A model generated the notes under the pieces. That model ran no database searches. It worked only from the letters and a program-made list of their open reading frames with translations, and was not told where the DNA came from. A program made the position numbers and the translations under genes. 64,000 bases of DNA from Cryobacterium sp. SO1 (GTDB taxonomy: Bacteria > Actinomycetota > Actinomycetes > Actinomycetales > Microbacteriaceae): NCBI RefSeq assembly GCF_004210215.2, contig NZ_CP067394.1:1116001-1180000 (forward strand). The letters run 5' to 3'. The stretch's first letter is position 1. Every line of letters begins with the position of its first letter. Positions 51,124-59,546 of the stretch are shown one piece after another.

Positions 51124-51732
51124 ATGGACGCGGAATCCAACAAACCAGGCACGCGCGCCAAGATCCTCATCGCTGCGGCGACGATGCTCGGCGAGAACCC
51201 GACCGCGCGCTTGAGCGTCCGCGCGGTAGCCGCTCGCGCCGAGGTGAGCACGGGCTCGCTACGACACTTCTTCCCGACCCAGCGCGATCTCATCGACACC
51301 GTCGTTGCCGGGATCTACGACCTCGACATCCCCGACGACCCGATCAACGATCACACGCTGACCCCGACCGAGCGCCTGATCGCCTGCTTGCGACTGATGC
51401 TCGCGCACGTGGGCGTCGGCGATCGCGCCCGGCAGCATTGGGGGGCACTCTACGAGGCCTACGTGGGATCCACTCCGTCCGGCGATGAGGTGGCGACCTA
51501 CCTCGCGCTCGAGCGGATGGGTCGGCACCGTATCGAGCGATGGTTGACCGCGCTCATCGAGGAGGGCGTGATTCCGGCGGGGGCGGTCGAGTCACGGGCA
51601 CGATTTCTCGCGACGGTGATCAACGGCCTCATGATGGAGCGCGCTCTACCCGCCGAGGCGGTGCGACTGGAGACCGAAACGGAAACGCTGCGCCTTGCGA
51701 TCCACACCGTCACCTCGGTGTGGCCGAGCTAG
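51124..51732 (+). CDS. TetR-family transcriptional regulator
   Basis: 202 residues, wholly helical. Residues about 10-55 form the TetR DNA-binding domain (ARLSVRAVAARAEVSTGSLR is the helix-turn-helix), the rest a ligand/dimerisation domain with a C-terminal region like the BetI/TetR_C_6 group. GAAGGAGAGTC puts a good Shine-Dalgarno site before the ATG. The natural target is the divergent peptidase gene and its own promoter (inference from spacing and the palindrome). The stop is 2 bases from that of the convergent glycosyltransferase. Confidence 0.88.
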   Translation: MDAESNKPGTRAKILIAAATMLGENPTARLSVRAVAARAEVSTGSLRHFFPTQRDLIDTVVAGIYDLDIPDDPINDHTLTPTERLIACLRLMLAHVGVGDRARQHWGALYEAYVGSTPSGDEVATYLALERMGRHRIERWLTALIEEGVIPAGAVESRARFLATVINGLMMERALPAEAVRLETETETLRLAIHTVTSVWPS

Positions 51733-51734
51733 CG

Positions 51735-52514
51735 TCAGAGCGCGCGAGAGAGGTTCTTGCGGCGACTCACTGAGCGCAGCCGGAGCCGCCAGGGCGAGTA
51801 GTCCGGCCAGTCGAAGAACAGCGTGCGGCCGGCCCAGGCCACCCGCCGGCCGAGCCCGCGAGGGGTGTCGAACGGCCGGGCGGAGATCAGCACCCGCAGG
51901 TTCGGGTCGAGGGTGACAGGTTCGTCCGGGCCCAGGTGCATGCTGAAGTCGAGGTCGTCGTGCACGTCGGTGCGCGTGCGCCGCACCAGGTCGCGGTTGG
52001 CGGCCCAGACCTGCCGGCACATCGCGAAGTTCGACCCGAACAGCGGCGGGTGGCCCAGCCACAGGCCCATCCAGCGGAAATACCCGCCGATGTAGAGGTG
52101 GCCACCCAGCCAGGCCGTTATGGGGCCGCAGTTGTAGAAGTCGCCGGGGCCGGTGTACACGGCGGTGCCGGGTTCGGCCGTGAACTGGGCCTCGATCCGC
52201 TCCAGCCAGTCCACCGGAGGCACGGAGTCGGAATCCAGCCGGGCGATCACGTCGCCGGTGGCCGCGTCGTAGCCGGCCGCCGACGCCGGCCAGATGCCCC
52301 GCAGGGGTTCGGTGATCACACGTACGCCGGCTGTCCGCGCGATTGCCGCGCTGGCATCCGTGCTCGCGTTGTCGACCACGATGATCTCGTCCGCCGGCCG
52401 GCGTTGCTGGGACAGGGCGCGGAGGCAGGTGCGCAGGAAGTCCGCGTCGTTGTAGACCGGAATGACCACCGAGAGGGTGATCGGGGGGTGTGACCGGCCC
52501 GGGTCAGATCTCAC
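51735..52514 (-). CDS. Family 2 glycosyltransferase
   Basis: 259 residues with a GT-A fold: LSVVIPVYNDADFLRTCLRAL, VVDNASTD for the nucleotide sugar, and the metal-binding DxD in ARLDSDSVPP. The acceptor is unknown; no signal for membrane attachment beyond a short amphipathic stretch (FYNCGPITAWLGGHLYIGG). The GTG at 52514 overlaps the FAH stop by 11 bases and is chosen over the longer open frame, which would run 107 bases into the FAH gene. Confidence 0.82.
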   Translation of the reverse strand: MRSDPGRSHPPITLSVVIPVYNDADFLRTCLRALSQQRRPADEIIVVDNASTDASAAIARTAGVRVITEPLRGIWPASAAGYDAATGDVIARLDSDSVPPVDWLERIEAQFTAEPGTAVYTGPGDFYNCGPITAWLGGHLYIGGYFRWMGLWLGHPPLFGSNFAMCRQVWAANRDLVRRTRTDVHDDLDFSMHLGPDEPVTLDPNLRVLISARPFDTPRGLGRRVAWAGRTLFFDWPDYSPWRLRLRSVSRRKNLSRAL

Positions 52515-53379
52515 GGCAGTGGGTCGTGAGCAGTCCGATCCGGTCAATGGAGACCGTGACCGTCGACCCGTCCTTGAGGAACACCTGCGGCTTGCGGCTG
52601 TAGCCTGCACCGCCGGGGCTGCCGGTGGAGATCAGCGTGCCGGGCATCAGCGTGGAGGTCAGCGACAGGTAGGCGATGATCTCGGCGACGGTGCGCACCA
52701 TGTCACCGCTCGACGCATCCTGCAGCACCCGCCCGTCGACGTGGGTGGTCAGCCACAGGTTCTGCGGATCGGCGATCTCGTCGGCGGTGACCACCAGGGG
52801 GCCGGTGGGCGTGAAGCCGTCGAACGACTTGCACCTGGACCACTGCGCCTCGGAGAACTGCAGGTCGCGGGCGGTGATGTCGTTCACGACCGTGTAGCCG
52901 AAGACGTAGTCGAGGGCGTCGCGCACCGAGACGTTGCGGGCGGGCCGGCCGATGATCACGCCGAGTTCGGCCTCGTAGTCCACCTGCGTGGTCAGGTCGG
53001 TGGGCCACGTGATGATCGACTCGTGCCCGGTGAGCGAGTTCGGCCAGAGCGAGAACACCGTCGCGGCGGTTTCGCTGCGCAGTTTGAGCTCGGACGAGTG
53101 CGCGGCGTAGTTGGCGCCGATGGCGATGATCTGCGGCGGCCGCAGTACCGCGGAGGAGTGCCGCAGGTCGTCGATGGGGGTCAGGCTGGCGCCGTGGGCC
53201 AGCGCGTTCGCGGTGAGCGCCCGCACCCTGTCGTACTCCGGGGCGCCCTTCTCGATGAGGTCCTGGAGATCGCGCGGGGCGTCGTCGATCACCTCGTCGA
53301 GGAAGAGCGCCTCGTCGTCTACCACGAGGGCTAGACGGGGGGTGGACTGGCCTTCGACTCTGAGATGCGCAAACTTCAC
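52504..53379 (-). CDS. Fumarylacetoacetate hydrolase family protein
   Basis: 291 residues. An N-terminal beta domain and the FAH catalytic domain with AIGANYAAHSSE, the metal-binding DYEAELGVIIG, VNDITARDLQ and TGSPGGAGYSRKP. Members hydrolyse or decarboxylate 2-oxo acids such as acylpyruvates; the substrate cannot be read off. The GTG at 53379 has TACGCT 6 bases upstream, located inside the 3' end of the Ada/AlkA gene, so it has its own promoter. Confidence 0.85.
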   Translation of the reverse strand: MKFAHLRVEGQSTPRLALVVDDEALFLDEVIDDAPRDLQDLIEKGAPEYDRVRALTANALAHGASLTPIDDLRHSSAVLRPPQIIAIGANYAAHSSELKLRSETAATVFSLWPNSLTGHESIITWPTDLTTQVDYEAELGVIIGRPARNVSVRDALDYVFGYTVVNDITARDLQFSEAQWSRCKSFDGFTPTGPLVVTADEIADPQNLWLTTHVDGRVLQDASSGDMVRTVAEIIAYLSLTSTLMPGTLISTGSPGGAGYSRKPQVFLKDGSTVTVSIDRIGLLTTHCREI

Positions 53380-53391
53380 TTCTTCAGCGTA
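53380..53391 (-). promoter_or_regulatory. Leaderless-type -10 of the FAH gene
   Basis: TACGCT on the minus strand (53391-53386), 6 bases before the GTG and inside the upstream coding end. Confidence 0.5.
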
Positions 53392-55027
53392 ACGGGGCGG
53401 CACCGTTCCCGCCGGTAAGTTCCGGCCCGGCCGGTCGCGGGCCGCCCGCCGCCCGCCAGAGGTGCATGCCGGCGTAACTGCGCCACGGCGCCCACACGCT
53501 GCCGTGAACGGCGAGGTCCCTCGCCGTGTCGGGCAGCCCGAGCCGACCCGCCCCCTGACGCAGGGCGAGGTCGCTGGTGAGCAGGATGTCGGGACTGCCG
53601 AGCACCCGCATCGCCACGTAGCCGGCCGTCCACGGGCCGATGCCCGGTAGGGCGGTCAGGCGGGCCTGGAGGTCGTCGCGGCTGTCGCCGACGTCGAGCA
53701 CGAGATCGCCGGAGGCCAGGGCCCGGGCGACGCGGATGATCGTCTCGATGCGGGCGGCCGGGCCGCGCAGCACTTTTCTGCCGTTGTCGGCGATGTCGGC
53801 GGCGGGGGGGAACAGCAGGTGCGGGCTGTCGGTGTGCTCCTGGTCGTTGCCCGGCTGGGCATCGTCCACCGACGTGCTGAGCGCGGCGCTGAGCCGGCCG
53901 AGGGAGGTGCGGGCGGCGGCCACCGACACCTGCTGGCCGAGCAGCGCCCTGAACAGGGTTTCCTCCGGGTCAAGGCTGCCCGGCACCCGGACACCTGGGG
54001 TGCGGTGCACGGACCCGGCCAGCGCCGGGTCGCCGGCCAAGACCAGATCGATGGCCTGGGCATCCGCGTCGAGGTCGCACAGCCGGCGCACCCGGCTGAC
54101 CAGCGGGGCGAGGTCGGCGAGGCTGTGCAACCGGGCGGTGCACTCGATCGCGGGAGCCTCGATGGTGCCGGCGAGGGCCAGGTGCAGTCGCGCCCAGCCG
54201 TGCGGAAGCCGCAGGGTGCGTTCGTACCCGGTCGGCGTGGAGCGTTCGACGCCGGTGACGGCCCGCGCCCCGAGGAAATCGAGCAGGCCCTGCCCGTCGA
54301 ACGGCGCCCGGGCGGGCAGCAGCAGGCTGATCCTCGAGCCGGTGCGCACGATGGGATCGCCGCCGGGGTGGACCCCGGCGCCGGCGCGGAGGGCCGACGG
54401 GGTGCGCTCGTACACGGCGGCGATGGTGTCGTTGAATTGGCGCACACTGCCGAAACCGGCGGCGAACGCGACGTCGGTGACCGGCAGATCGGTGCTGGTC
54501 AGCAGCACCCGGGCGGTTTGGGCGCGGTGGGCGCGAGCCAGCGCGAGCGGCCCGGCGCCGACCTCGGCGACCAGCACCCGAGTGAGGTGTCGTGGCGTGT
54601 ATCCGAGCCGGTGCGCCAGCCCTGGCACACCCTCGCGTTCCACGGTGCCGTCGCCGATCAGCCGCATCGCCCGGGCGGCCAGGTCGTCACGGATGTTCCA
54701 CGCCGGCGACCCGGGCACGGCATCGGGCAGGCAGCGCTTGCAAGCTCGTAGGCCCGCCTCATGGGCGGCGGCGGCCGTGAGGTAGAACGACACATTGCCG
54801 GGTTTGGGCGTCATGGCCGGGCAACTGGGCCGGCAGTAGATGCCGGTGGAGTGCACGCCGGTGATGAACTGGCCGTCGAAGCGGGCGTCGCGGGAGGACA
54901 TGGCCCGGTAGCGCTCGGCGAACACCGGGTCGTCGACGCTGCCCCGCGCCGACGAGCCGACCCGGCCGGGGCGCCGGGAGCGGGCCGGGGGGAGCGCTGG
55001 GTCGGGGGAGTTGGTTGTGGGTATCAC
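53384..55027 (-). CDS. Ada-type regulator fused to AlkA DNA-3-methyladenine glycosylase
   Basis: 547 residues in three parts. Residues about 30-110 are the Ada zinc/methyl-acceptor domain with four cysteines (GIYCRPSC and CKRC). An AraC helix-turn-helix follows (about 120-210). From about 230 comes an AlkA-like glycosylase, with helix-hairpin-helix LPGIGPWTAGYVAMR and catalytic Asp in ILLTSDLALR. It would sense methylphosphotriesters and excise alkylated bases. The O6-methylguanine transferase domain of Ada is absent. The GTG at 55027 lacks a clear ribosome site, so the true start may be internal (ATG of MSSRDARF). Confidence 0.87.
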   Translation of the reverse strand: MIPTTNSPDPALPPARSRRPGRVGSSARGSVDDPVFAERYRAMSSRDARFDGQFITGVHSTGIYCRPSCPAMTPKPGNVSFYLTAAAAHEAGLRACKRCLPDAVPGSPAWNIRDDLAARAMRLIGDGTVEREGVPGLAHRLGYTPRHLTRVLVAEVGAGPLALARAHRAQTARVLLTSTDLPVTDVAFAAGFGSVRQFNDTIAAVYERTPSALRAGAGVHPGGDPIVRTGSRISLLLPARAPFDGQGLLDFLGARAVTGVERSTPTGYERTLRLPHGWARLHLALAGTIEAPAIECTARLHSLADLAPLVSRVRRLCDLDADAQAIDLVLAGDPALAGSVHRTPGVRVPGSLDPEETLFRALLGQQVSVAAARTSLGRLSAALSTSVDDAQPGNDQEHTDSPHLLFPPAADIADNGRKVLRGPAARIETIIRVARALASGDLVLDVGDSRDDLQARLTALPGIGPWTAGYVAMRVLGSPDILLTSDLALRQGAGRLGLPDTARDLAVHGSVWAPWRSYAGMHLWRAAGGPRPAGPELTGGNGAAPLR

Positions 55028-55135
55028 AGATCAAGACTGACACGCCGCCTGCCGGACCGGTAGCGGGAATCGGACACCGCCGTCTGGGGTCGGACTGGAG
55101 GCGGAAACCGCCGGCTCCAGCCATGCCCGTCCCCG

Positions 55136-55148
55136 TAAACTGGCGGGC
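55136..55148 (+). promoter_or_regulatory. Leaderless-type -10 of the prsW gene
   Basis: TAAACT at 55136-55141, 7 bases before the ATG. Confidence 0.5.
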
Positions 55149-56366
55149 ATGACCCTCGACCCGACCGGCCGACCTCTGCCCATGCCCCCGCAGGACGCAC
55201 CCATCCAGACGCCCGTGTGGAGCGCGCCGGTGCGGCGCACGAGGCTGAGCACGGTGGTGTGGGCGAGCATCGGCATCGTGGTCGCCGCGCTCGCGCTGCT
55301 GTTGGTGCTGGTGTATCTGTCGACATTCCTCGGCCCGGGCGCGCTCGTGGTGTGCCTGCTGCTCGCGCTCGTGCCGCTGACCCTGGTGATGCTCGCGGTG
55401 CGCTGGCTCGACCGGTGGGAGCCGGAGCCCCGGCCGGCCCTCTGGTTCGCGTTCCTGTGGGGAGCCGGTGTCTCGATTGTGACGGCGCTGGTGTTCGACC
55501 TCGGTGTGCAGATCGTCGTCGCGACCAGCGGGGTGGCCCGCCCGGCGGGCGACTTCACGGCCGCCGTGATCCAGGCGCCGCTCGTGGAGGAGTCGGCGAA
55601 GGGCTTCGGCATCCTGCTGCTGTTCTGGGTGATCCGCGGCCAATTCAACGGCCCGATCGACGGGGTCGTCTATGGGGCCATGATCGCCGCCGGTTTCGCG
55701 TTCTCGGAGAACATCCAGTACTTCAGCGTGGCGATGCTCGACGGCGGTATCGCCGATCTCGGTGTGACGTTCCTACTGCGCGGGGTGATCTCCCCGTTCG
55801 CGCACGTGCTGTTCACGGCCTGCACCGGCTTGGCGATCGGCCTCGCCGCCCGCCGCGCGAGCGGGTCGAGCTACCTCGGCGCGGTGCTTATGGGACTTCT
55901 CGCCGCGGTGCTGTTGCACGCGCTGTGGAACGGGGCGTTCTTCTTTCTCACCGACGACGCCTCCCTGGTGGGCTACTACTTCCTGGTGCAGGTGCCGCTG
56001 TTCATCGTCGTGATCCTGGTCATGCTCATGCTGCGGCGCAAGGAGGAGAAACTGACGGTGCAGCGGCTCGGCGACTATGCCGCGGTGGGCTGGTTCACCC
56101 CGGCCGAGGTGGCCATGCTGGCCACGCCCCTCGGCCGGCGCCAGGCGCGGGCGTGGGCCCACGGTCAACCGCCGGCGCGCCGCCAGGCCATGAACCGATT
56201 CATCACGGATGCCACCCGGTTGGCGTCGGTGCGGCAACGTCTGGTCAGCGCCCAGCTGCACCCGTCCCGGCGCGGGCCGGCACGCCCAGATGGGAGCCCC
56301 GACCAGATTGAGGAGGCCCGGCTGTTGGGGCTGCTGATGACCGACCGTGCCGCGGTGCTCGGCTGA
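55149..56366 (+). CDS. prsW: PrsW-family intramembrane metalloprotease
   Basis: 405 residues with eight or more membrane segments. The active-site motifs of the PrsW/CAAX-like group are present: PLVEESAKG (EExxK), GFAFSEN and PFAHVLFTACTG. In Bacillus PrsW cleaves an anti-sigma factor; the substrate here is unknown. The last about 100 residues are cytoplasmic and basic. TAAACT 7 bases before the ATG indicates a leaderless transcript. Confidence 0.87.
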   Translation: MTLDPTGRPLPMPPQDAPIQTPVWSAPVRRTRLSTVVWASIGIVVAALALLLVLVYLSTFLGPGALVVCLLLALVPLTLVMLAVRWLDRWEPEPRPALWFAFLWGAGVSIVTALVFDLGVQIVVATSGVARPAGDFTAAVIQAPLVEESAKGFGILLLFWVIRGQFNGPIDGVVYGAMIAAGFAFSENIQYFSVAMLDGGIADLGVTFLLRGVISPFAHVLFTACTGLAIGLAARRASGSSYLGAVLMGLLAAVLLHALWNGAFFFLTDDASLVGYYFLVQVPLFIVVILVMLMLRRKEEKLTVQRLGDYAAVGWFTPAEVAMLATPLGRRQARAWAHGQPPARRQAMNRFITDATRLASVRQRLVSAQLHPSRRGPARPDGSPDQIEEARLLGLLMTDRAAVLG

Positions 56367-56425
56367 TCCGAGCGGCAGCTGACCCGTCAGAGCGCGGCCG
56401 GTCGGGAGCGCTGCCGGAGAGACCA

Positions 56426-56489
56426 GAAAAAACTCGTCGCCCGGTGGTGTGGCACTGCCGACAACTCTCCCGGTGCGACGAGTTTGTGA
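56426..56489. other. Long-range stem-loop between prsW and the FKBP gene
   Basis: AAACTCGTCGC (56430-56440) pairs perfectly with GCGACGAGTTT (56475-56485) across 34 bases that can themselves pair weakly (CCGG with CCGG). A-run before and T-run at the end of the stem are compatible with a terminator; a structured RNA is an alternative. Nothing else is recognised in the 208-base spacer. Confidence 0.5.
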
Positions 56490-56574
56490 GATAAGGATGC
56501 ACCTTGCGGCGGCGTTCGCGCAAGGGGGAATTTCCAGGTGTGCGTCCGGGCCCGGAATCCGATTGGATAGTCTC

Positions 56575-56946
56575 ATGACTGATTTGAATGCCAAGCCCGA
56601 ACTCGACTTCCCGGAGGGCCCCGCGCCCGAACAGCTCGACATTGTCGACATCGTGGTGGGTGACGGCGCCGAGGCCACCGCCGGCGCCACCGTCGACGTG
56701 CACTACCTTGGTGTCGAATACGACACCGGCGAAGAGTTCGACTCGTCCTGGAATCGGGGCCAGTCGATCAACTTCCCGCTGGGCTCCCTCATTGCCGGCT
56801 GGCAGCAGGGCATCCCCGGCATGAAGGTGGGCGGCCGACGCAAGCTCACCGTGCCGGCGCACCTGGCCTACGGCCCGGCCGGCTCCGGCCACCGTCTGTC
56901 CGGCAAGACCCTGATCTTCGTCATCGACCTGCTCGGCGTCAGCTAA
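56575..56946 (+). CDS. FKBP-type peptidyl-prolyl cis-trans isomerase
   Basis: 123 residues, a single FKBP domain without signal peptide, so cytoplasmic. VHYLGVEYDTGEEFDSS, GWQQGIPGMKVGGRRKL and PAHLAYG form the proline-binding pocket, with the expected aspartate, tryptophan and tyrosine residues. The frame is open from 56449, but ATG at 56575 matches the family N-terminus (MTDLNAKPELDFP) and has TTGGAT 6 bases before it, a near match to the leaderless -10. Confidence 0.92.
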   Translation: MTDLNAKPELDFPEGPAPEQLDIVDIVVGDGAEATAGATVDVHYLGVEYDTGEEFDSSWNRGQSINFPLGSLIAGWQQGIPGMKVGGRRKLTVPAHLAYGPAGSGHRLSGKTLIFVIDLLGVS

Positions 56947-57068
56947 ATCGTTCGATCCATTCCGCTTGATTCGTGAACGGTGGCCCCGGAGAATGCCCAC
57001 GGCTCTCCGGGGCCTCTTGCGGCGACCGGGCCCTCGCTTTCACCGGTGCCGCGCACCGATAATGGGGC

Positions 57069-57509
57069 ATGATCACAATCGATTGTGCCCGTGCTCTGCA
57101 GCAGGCCGGCTTGCCGTGGCATCCGGCATCCGGTGACGCCTTCCGCATCGAGCGGCAGGGCTTCGACTCCGAGGTCTTCACGGTCAGCGAGATGACCATC
57201 GAGGCGCACGAGTTCGACACCGGCACCATCCTCGGTTTCAACGGAACGACGGAGTGGGCGCTCGATTCGCTTGCGCTGGAGGATGCCCTGTGGTTACCGC
57301 GCGAGGACCAGTTGCGGGCGCTCCTGCGCGGCACGTTCCGCGCTCTGCAGCGGCTCGGCGACGACCGCTACCGAGTGAGCGTGCACGTGAACGGGGTCGA
57401 CGAGGTCTTCGAGGCGGCCACGGCGGCGGATGCCTACGGCCTGGCGGTGCTGATGCTCATCGGGCTCGCCGGCGAGGGCCGGGTTGCTCCGGCCGCGGCC
57501 AGCGACTAG
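57069..57509 (+). CDS. Conserved actinobacterial protein (CpaE label in databases is doubtful)
   Basis: 146 residues beginning MITIDCARALQQAGLPWHPASGD, with FNGTTEWALDSL and LPREDQLRALL. I recognise it as a family conserved in Microbacteriaceae that is often labelled pilus assembly protein CpaE, but it lacks any P-loop or receiver domain, so that name has no support here. GATAAT lies 5 bases before the ATG. The stop codon shares CTAG with the convergent gene. Confidence 0.7.
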   Translation: MITIDCARALQQAGLPWHPASGDAFRIERQGFDSEVFTVSEMTIEAHEFDTGTILGFNGTTEWALDSLALEDALWLPREDQLRALLRGTFRALQRLGDDRYRVSVHVNGVDEVFEAATAADAYGLAVLMLIGLAGEGRVAPAAASD

Positions 57510-57931
57510 TACCGTTCCGGTTCCGGTTCCAGGGCGAACCGGCGCCCGCTCAGCTCGGTCGGGGTGATCTCCACCCAGATGTACTTGAGGGTGGGAACGA
57601 GCGGTCGCAACGGGAGCGCGTTGGCGGCCTCGATCTCGGCCTGCGTGTCGAGGACCCGGGCGATGCCCTTCACGACGACACTCCAGGCGTCGGCGCGACC
57701 GATGTCGTCGGTCTCCAGGGCGACCTTGTTGTTCACGGTGAGGGCCAGGAGCTTGGTTCCCTCTGCGGTGCGAAACAAGAGGCGCTTGTCGGCCGCGACG
57801 AAGTTGAGCGGGAAGATCTCAATGTCGTCCGCGACGGCAGCCGCGAGACGGCCGAAGCTCGAGGAGAGCAGAAACTCCCAGCACTCGTCCTCGCTGAGAA
57901 TGCGAACCGGATTCGGGTCGATGATGTCCAT
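57506..57931 (-). CDS. Pyridoxamine 5'-phosphate oxidase-like (split-barrel) flavin/F420-binding protein
   Basis: 141 residues forming a split beta-barrel: FGRLAAAVADDIEIFPLNF, LLFRTAEGTKL and SVVVKGIARVLD are the PNPOx-like strands. Single-domain members bind FMN, F420 or heme; the true PNPOx catalytic residues are not evident, so a general flavin/F420 reductase is likelier. Start ATG at 57931. Its TAG stop and that of the convergent gene use the two strands of one CTAG. Confidence 0.8.
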   Translation of the reverse strand: MDIIDPNPVRILSEDECWEFLLSSSFGRLAAAVADDIEIFPLNFVAADKRLLFRTAEGTKLLALTVNNKVALETDDIGRADAWSVVVKGIARVLDTQAEIEAANALPLRPLVPTLKYIWVEITPTELSGRRFALEPEPERY

Positions 57932-58030
57932 ACCTCATAGTCCCACTTTGCGCTCCGCTCGGCGACTCCGCCACTGTGGAGCACTCCTGCCGCCGGAATG
58001 TGTCGCGCGTGGGTGCGGCGCGGACCTCGG

Positions 58031-58297
58031 TCAGCGTTCGCTGGCGGCGCGGACCCTGTCGATCAGGTCTTTCCAGGCACCCTGCACCTGTGGCTCGGCG
58101 AGCACGACCTCGTGCGGTGCGCACCGGATGCGGTACACGTAACGGTCCGGCGCCGGTGTGGTGTCTTCGGCCTCATCCCAGGGCAGCTCCTCGAGGAACT
58201 TCATCCAGGCCGCCGCATCCGGTTGTTCGTCGACCTGCAGATCCCAGGTGACCCGGAGCCCAGCGAACCCTCCGCTGCGTGAGACGACGACCTTCAT
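58031..58297 (-). CDS. Emfourin-like inhibitor of the M4 protease
   Basis: 88 residues, beginning MKVVVSRSGGFAGLRVTWDL, and containing RYVYRIRCAPHEVVL near the end. This matches emfourin (protealysin inhibitor, M4in), a small cytoplasmic protein encoded beside protealysin-like M4 metalloproteases that blocks their active site. The gene lies 91 bases downstream of the protease gene on the same strand and has its own TACCAT element 6 bases before the ATG, so it may also be transcribed separately to keep inhibitor in excess. Confidence 0.85.
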   Translation of the reverse strand: MKVVVSRSGGFAGLRVTWDLQVDEQPDAAAWMKFLEELPWDEAEDTTPAPDRYVYRIRCAPHEVVLAEPQVQGAWKDLIDRVRAASER

Positions 58298-58309
58298 GGC
58301 CCCATGGTA
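58298..58309 (-). promoter_or_regulatory. Leaderless-type -10 of the emfourin gene
   Basis: TACCAT on the minus strand (58309-58304), 6 bases before the ATG at 58297. Confidence 0.55.
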
Positions 58310-58388
58310 CGTCCGGCCGAGGAACGATCGGGGATGCCGAGACGATCGGAGGTGGCTTCCCAGTGAACGCCGGGTGATGCCCGGCCCG

Positions 58389-59495
58389 TCAGGAGGCCGC
58401 CTGTAGCGGGTCCAAGCCCAGGCCCACGCCGTCCCAGCCGGCGAGAACGGCGTCGTGCTCCGCGGAGCCGGTGCCGTAGCGAATGGACGCGGCCGTCGCC
58501 GTGGCCGCGGCGAAGGCCGCGAAATCGGCGGTGGGGGAGAGGTTCGGCCCGGTCAGCGTGTCGTACCAGATCTGCCCGGCTGCCTCCCAGGCATTACCGC
58601 CGATGGCCTCGGCGACCAGGTAGAACGCCCGGTTCGGGATCCCCGAATTCAGGTGTACCCCGCCATGGTCGTCGTCGGTTTCGATGTAGCCGGCCATCGA
58701 GGCCGGCTGCGGGTCGGTGCCGAGCACGTCGTCGTCGTAGGCGGTACCCGGAGCTTTCATCGACCGCAGCGCCTGGCCCTGCACCTGCTCGGTGAAGAGG
58801 CCCGCGCCGATCAGCCAGCTCGCCGATCGGGCGTCTTGACCGGCGGCGTACTGTTCGACGAGTGCACCGAACACATCAGACACCGATTCATTGAGGGCGC
58901 CGGACTGGCCCTGGTAGGCGAGGTTGGCGCTGTACTGGGTAACGCCGTGGGTGAGCTCGTGCGCGATCACGCTCAACGAGACGGTGAACCTGTTGAAGAC
59001 CTCGCCGTCGCCGTCGCCGAACACCATGCGTTCGCCGTCCCAGAAGGCGTTGTCGTAGTTCCGGCCGTAGTGCACCGTGGCGTCCAACGGCAGGCCGCGG
59101 CCGTCGATGGAGTCGCGCTGGTACCGGCTCCAGTACAGCCCGTGGGTGTCGCCGAGCCCGCTGTAGGCCTCGTTGACCGCCACGTCGGCGACCGGACCCT
59201 GCCCCTCGGTTCTCACGGTGCGGCCGGGGAGCCGCTGCAGTTGACCGGCATCGCTGATGGTGCGGCTGGGGTGGCCGGGCACGGCCCAGACTCTCGGGCT
59301 GGGCGGAGCGCTGGTGCGGCGTTCGACCCGCAGGTTGCGGATGGGCTCGTCGAGACGCAGGGACCTCCGCGCGGCCTCGGCCGCCGCCTCGAATCGCGGG
59401 TCCTCGACCGTGGCCAGGCGTTCGAGGAGGTAGGGCGGAACGACTCCGCATCCCACGGGAGGGACGGGGCTCTGAGTGTGGTCTGTGCCTGTCAT
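58389..59495 (-). CDS. M4 metalloprotease, protealysin-like
   Basis: 368 residues. Zinc site HELTH (179-183) with the third ligand Glu203 in NESVSDVFG, and downstream His in DDHGGVHLNSGIPNRAF. There is no signal peptide; instead the N-terminus has a short propeptide with PPYLLERLA (20-28), the motif of protealysin-like precursors. It would be an intracellular or unconventionally exported neutral protease. CAGACT lies 6 bases before the ATG, a near match to the leaderless -10. The inhibitor gene follows. Confidence 0.9.
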   Translation of the reverse strand: MTGTDHTQSPVPPVGCGVVPPYLLERLATVEDPRFEAAAEAARRSLRLDEPIRNLRVERRTSAPPSPRVWAVPGHPSRTISDAGQLQRLPGRTVRTEGQGPVADVAVNEAYSGLGDTHGLYWSRYQRDSIDGRGLPLDATVHYGRNYDNAFWDGERMVFGDGDGEVFNRFTVSLSVIAHELTHGVTQYSANLAYQGQSGALNESVSDVFGALVEQYAAGQDARSASWLIGAGLFTEQVQGQALRSMKAPGTAYDDDVLGTDPQPASMAGYIETDDDHGGVHLNSGIPNRAFYLVAEAIGGNAWEAAGQIWYDTLTGPNLSPTADFAAFAAATATAASIRYGTGSAEHDAVLAGWDGVGLGLDPLQAAS

Positions 59496-59546
59496 GCGGT
59501 GAGTCTGCCAGTACCGTCCGACATCCGCACCCCGTTCACATCAGGC

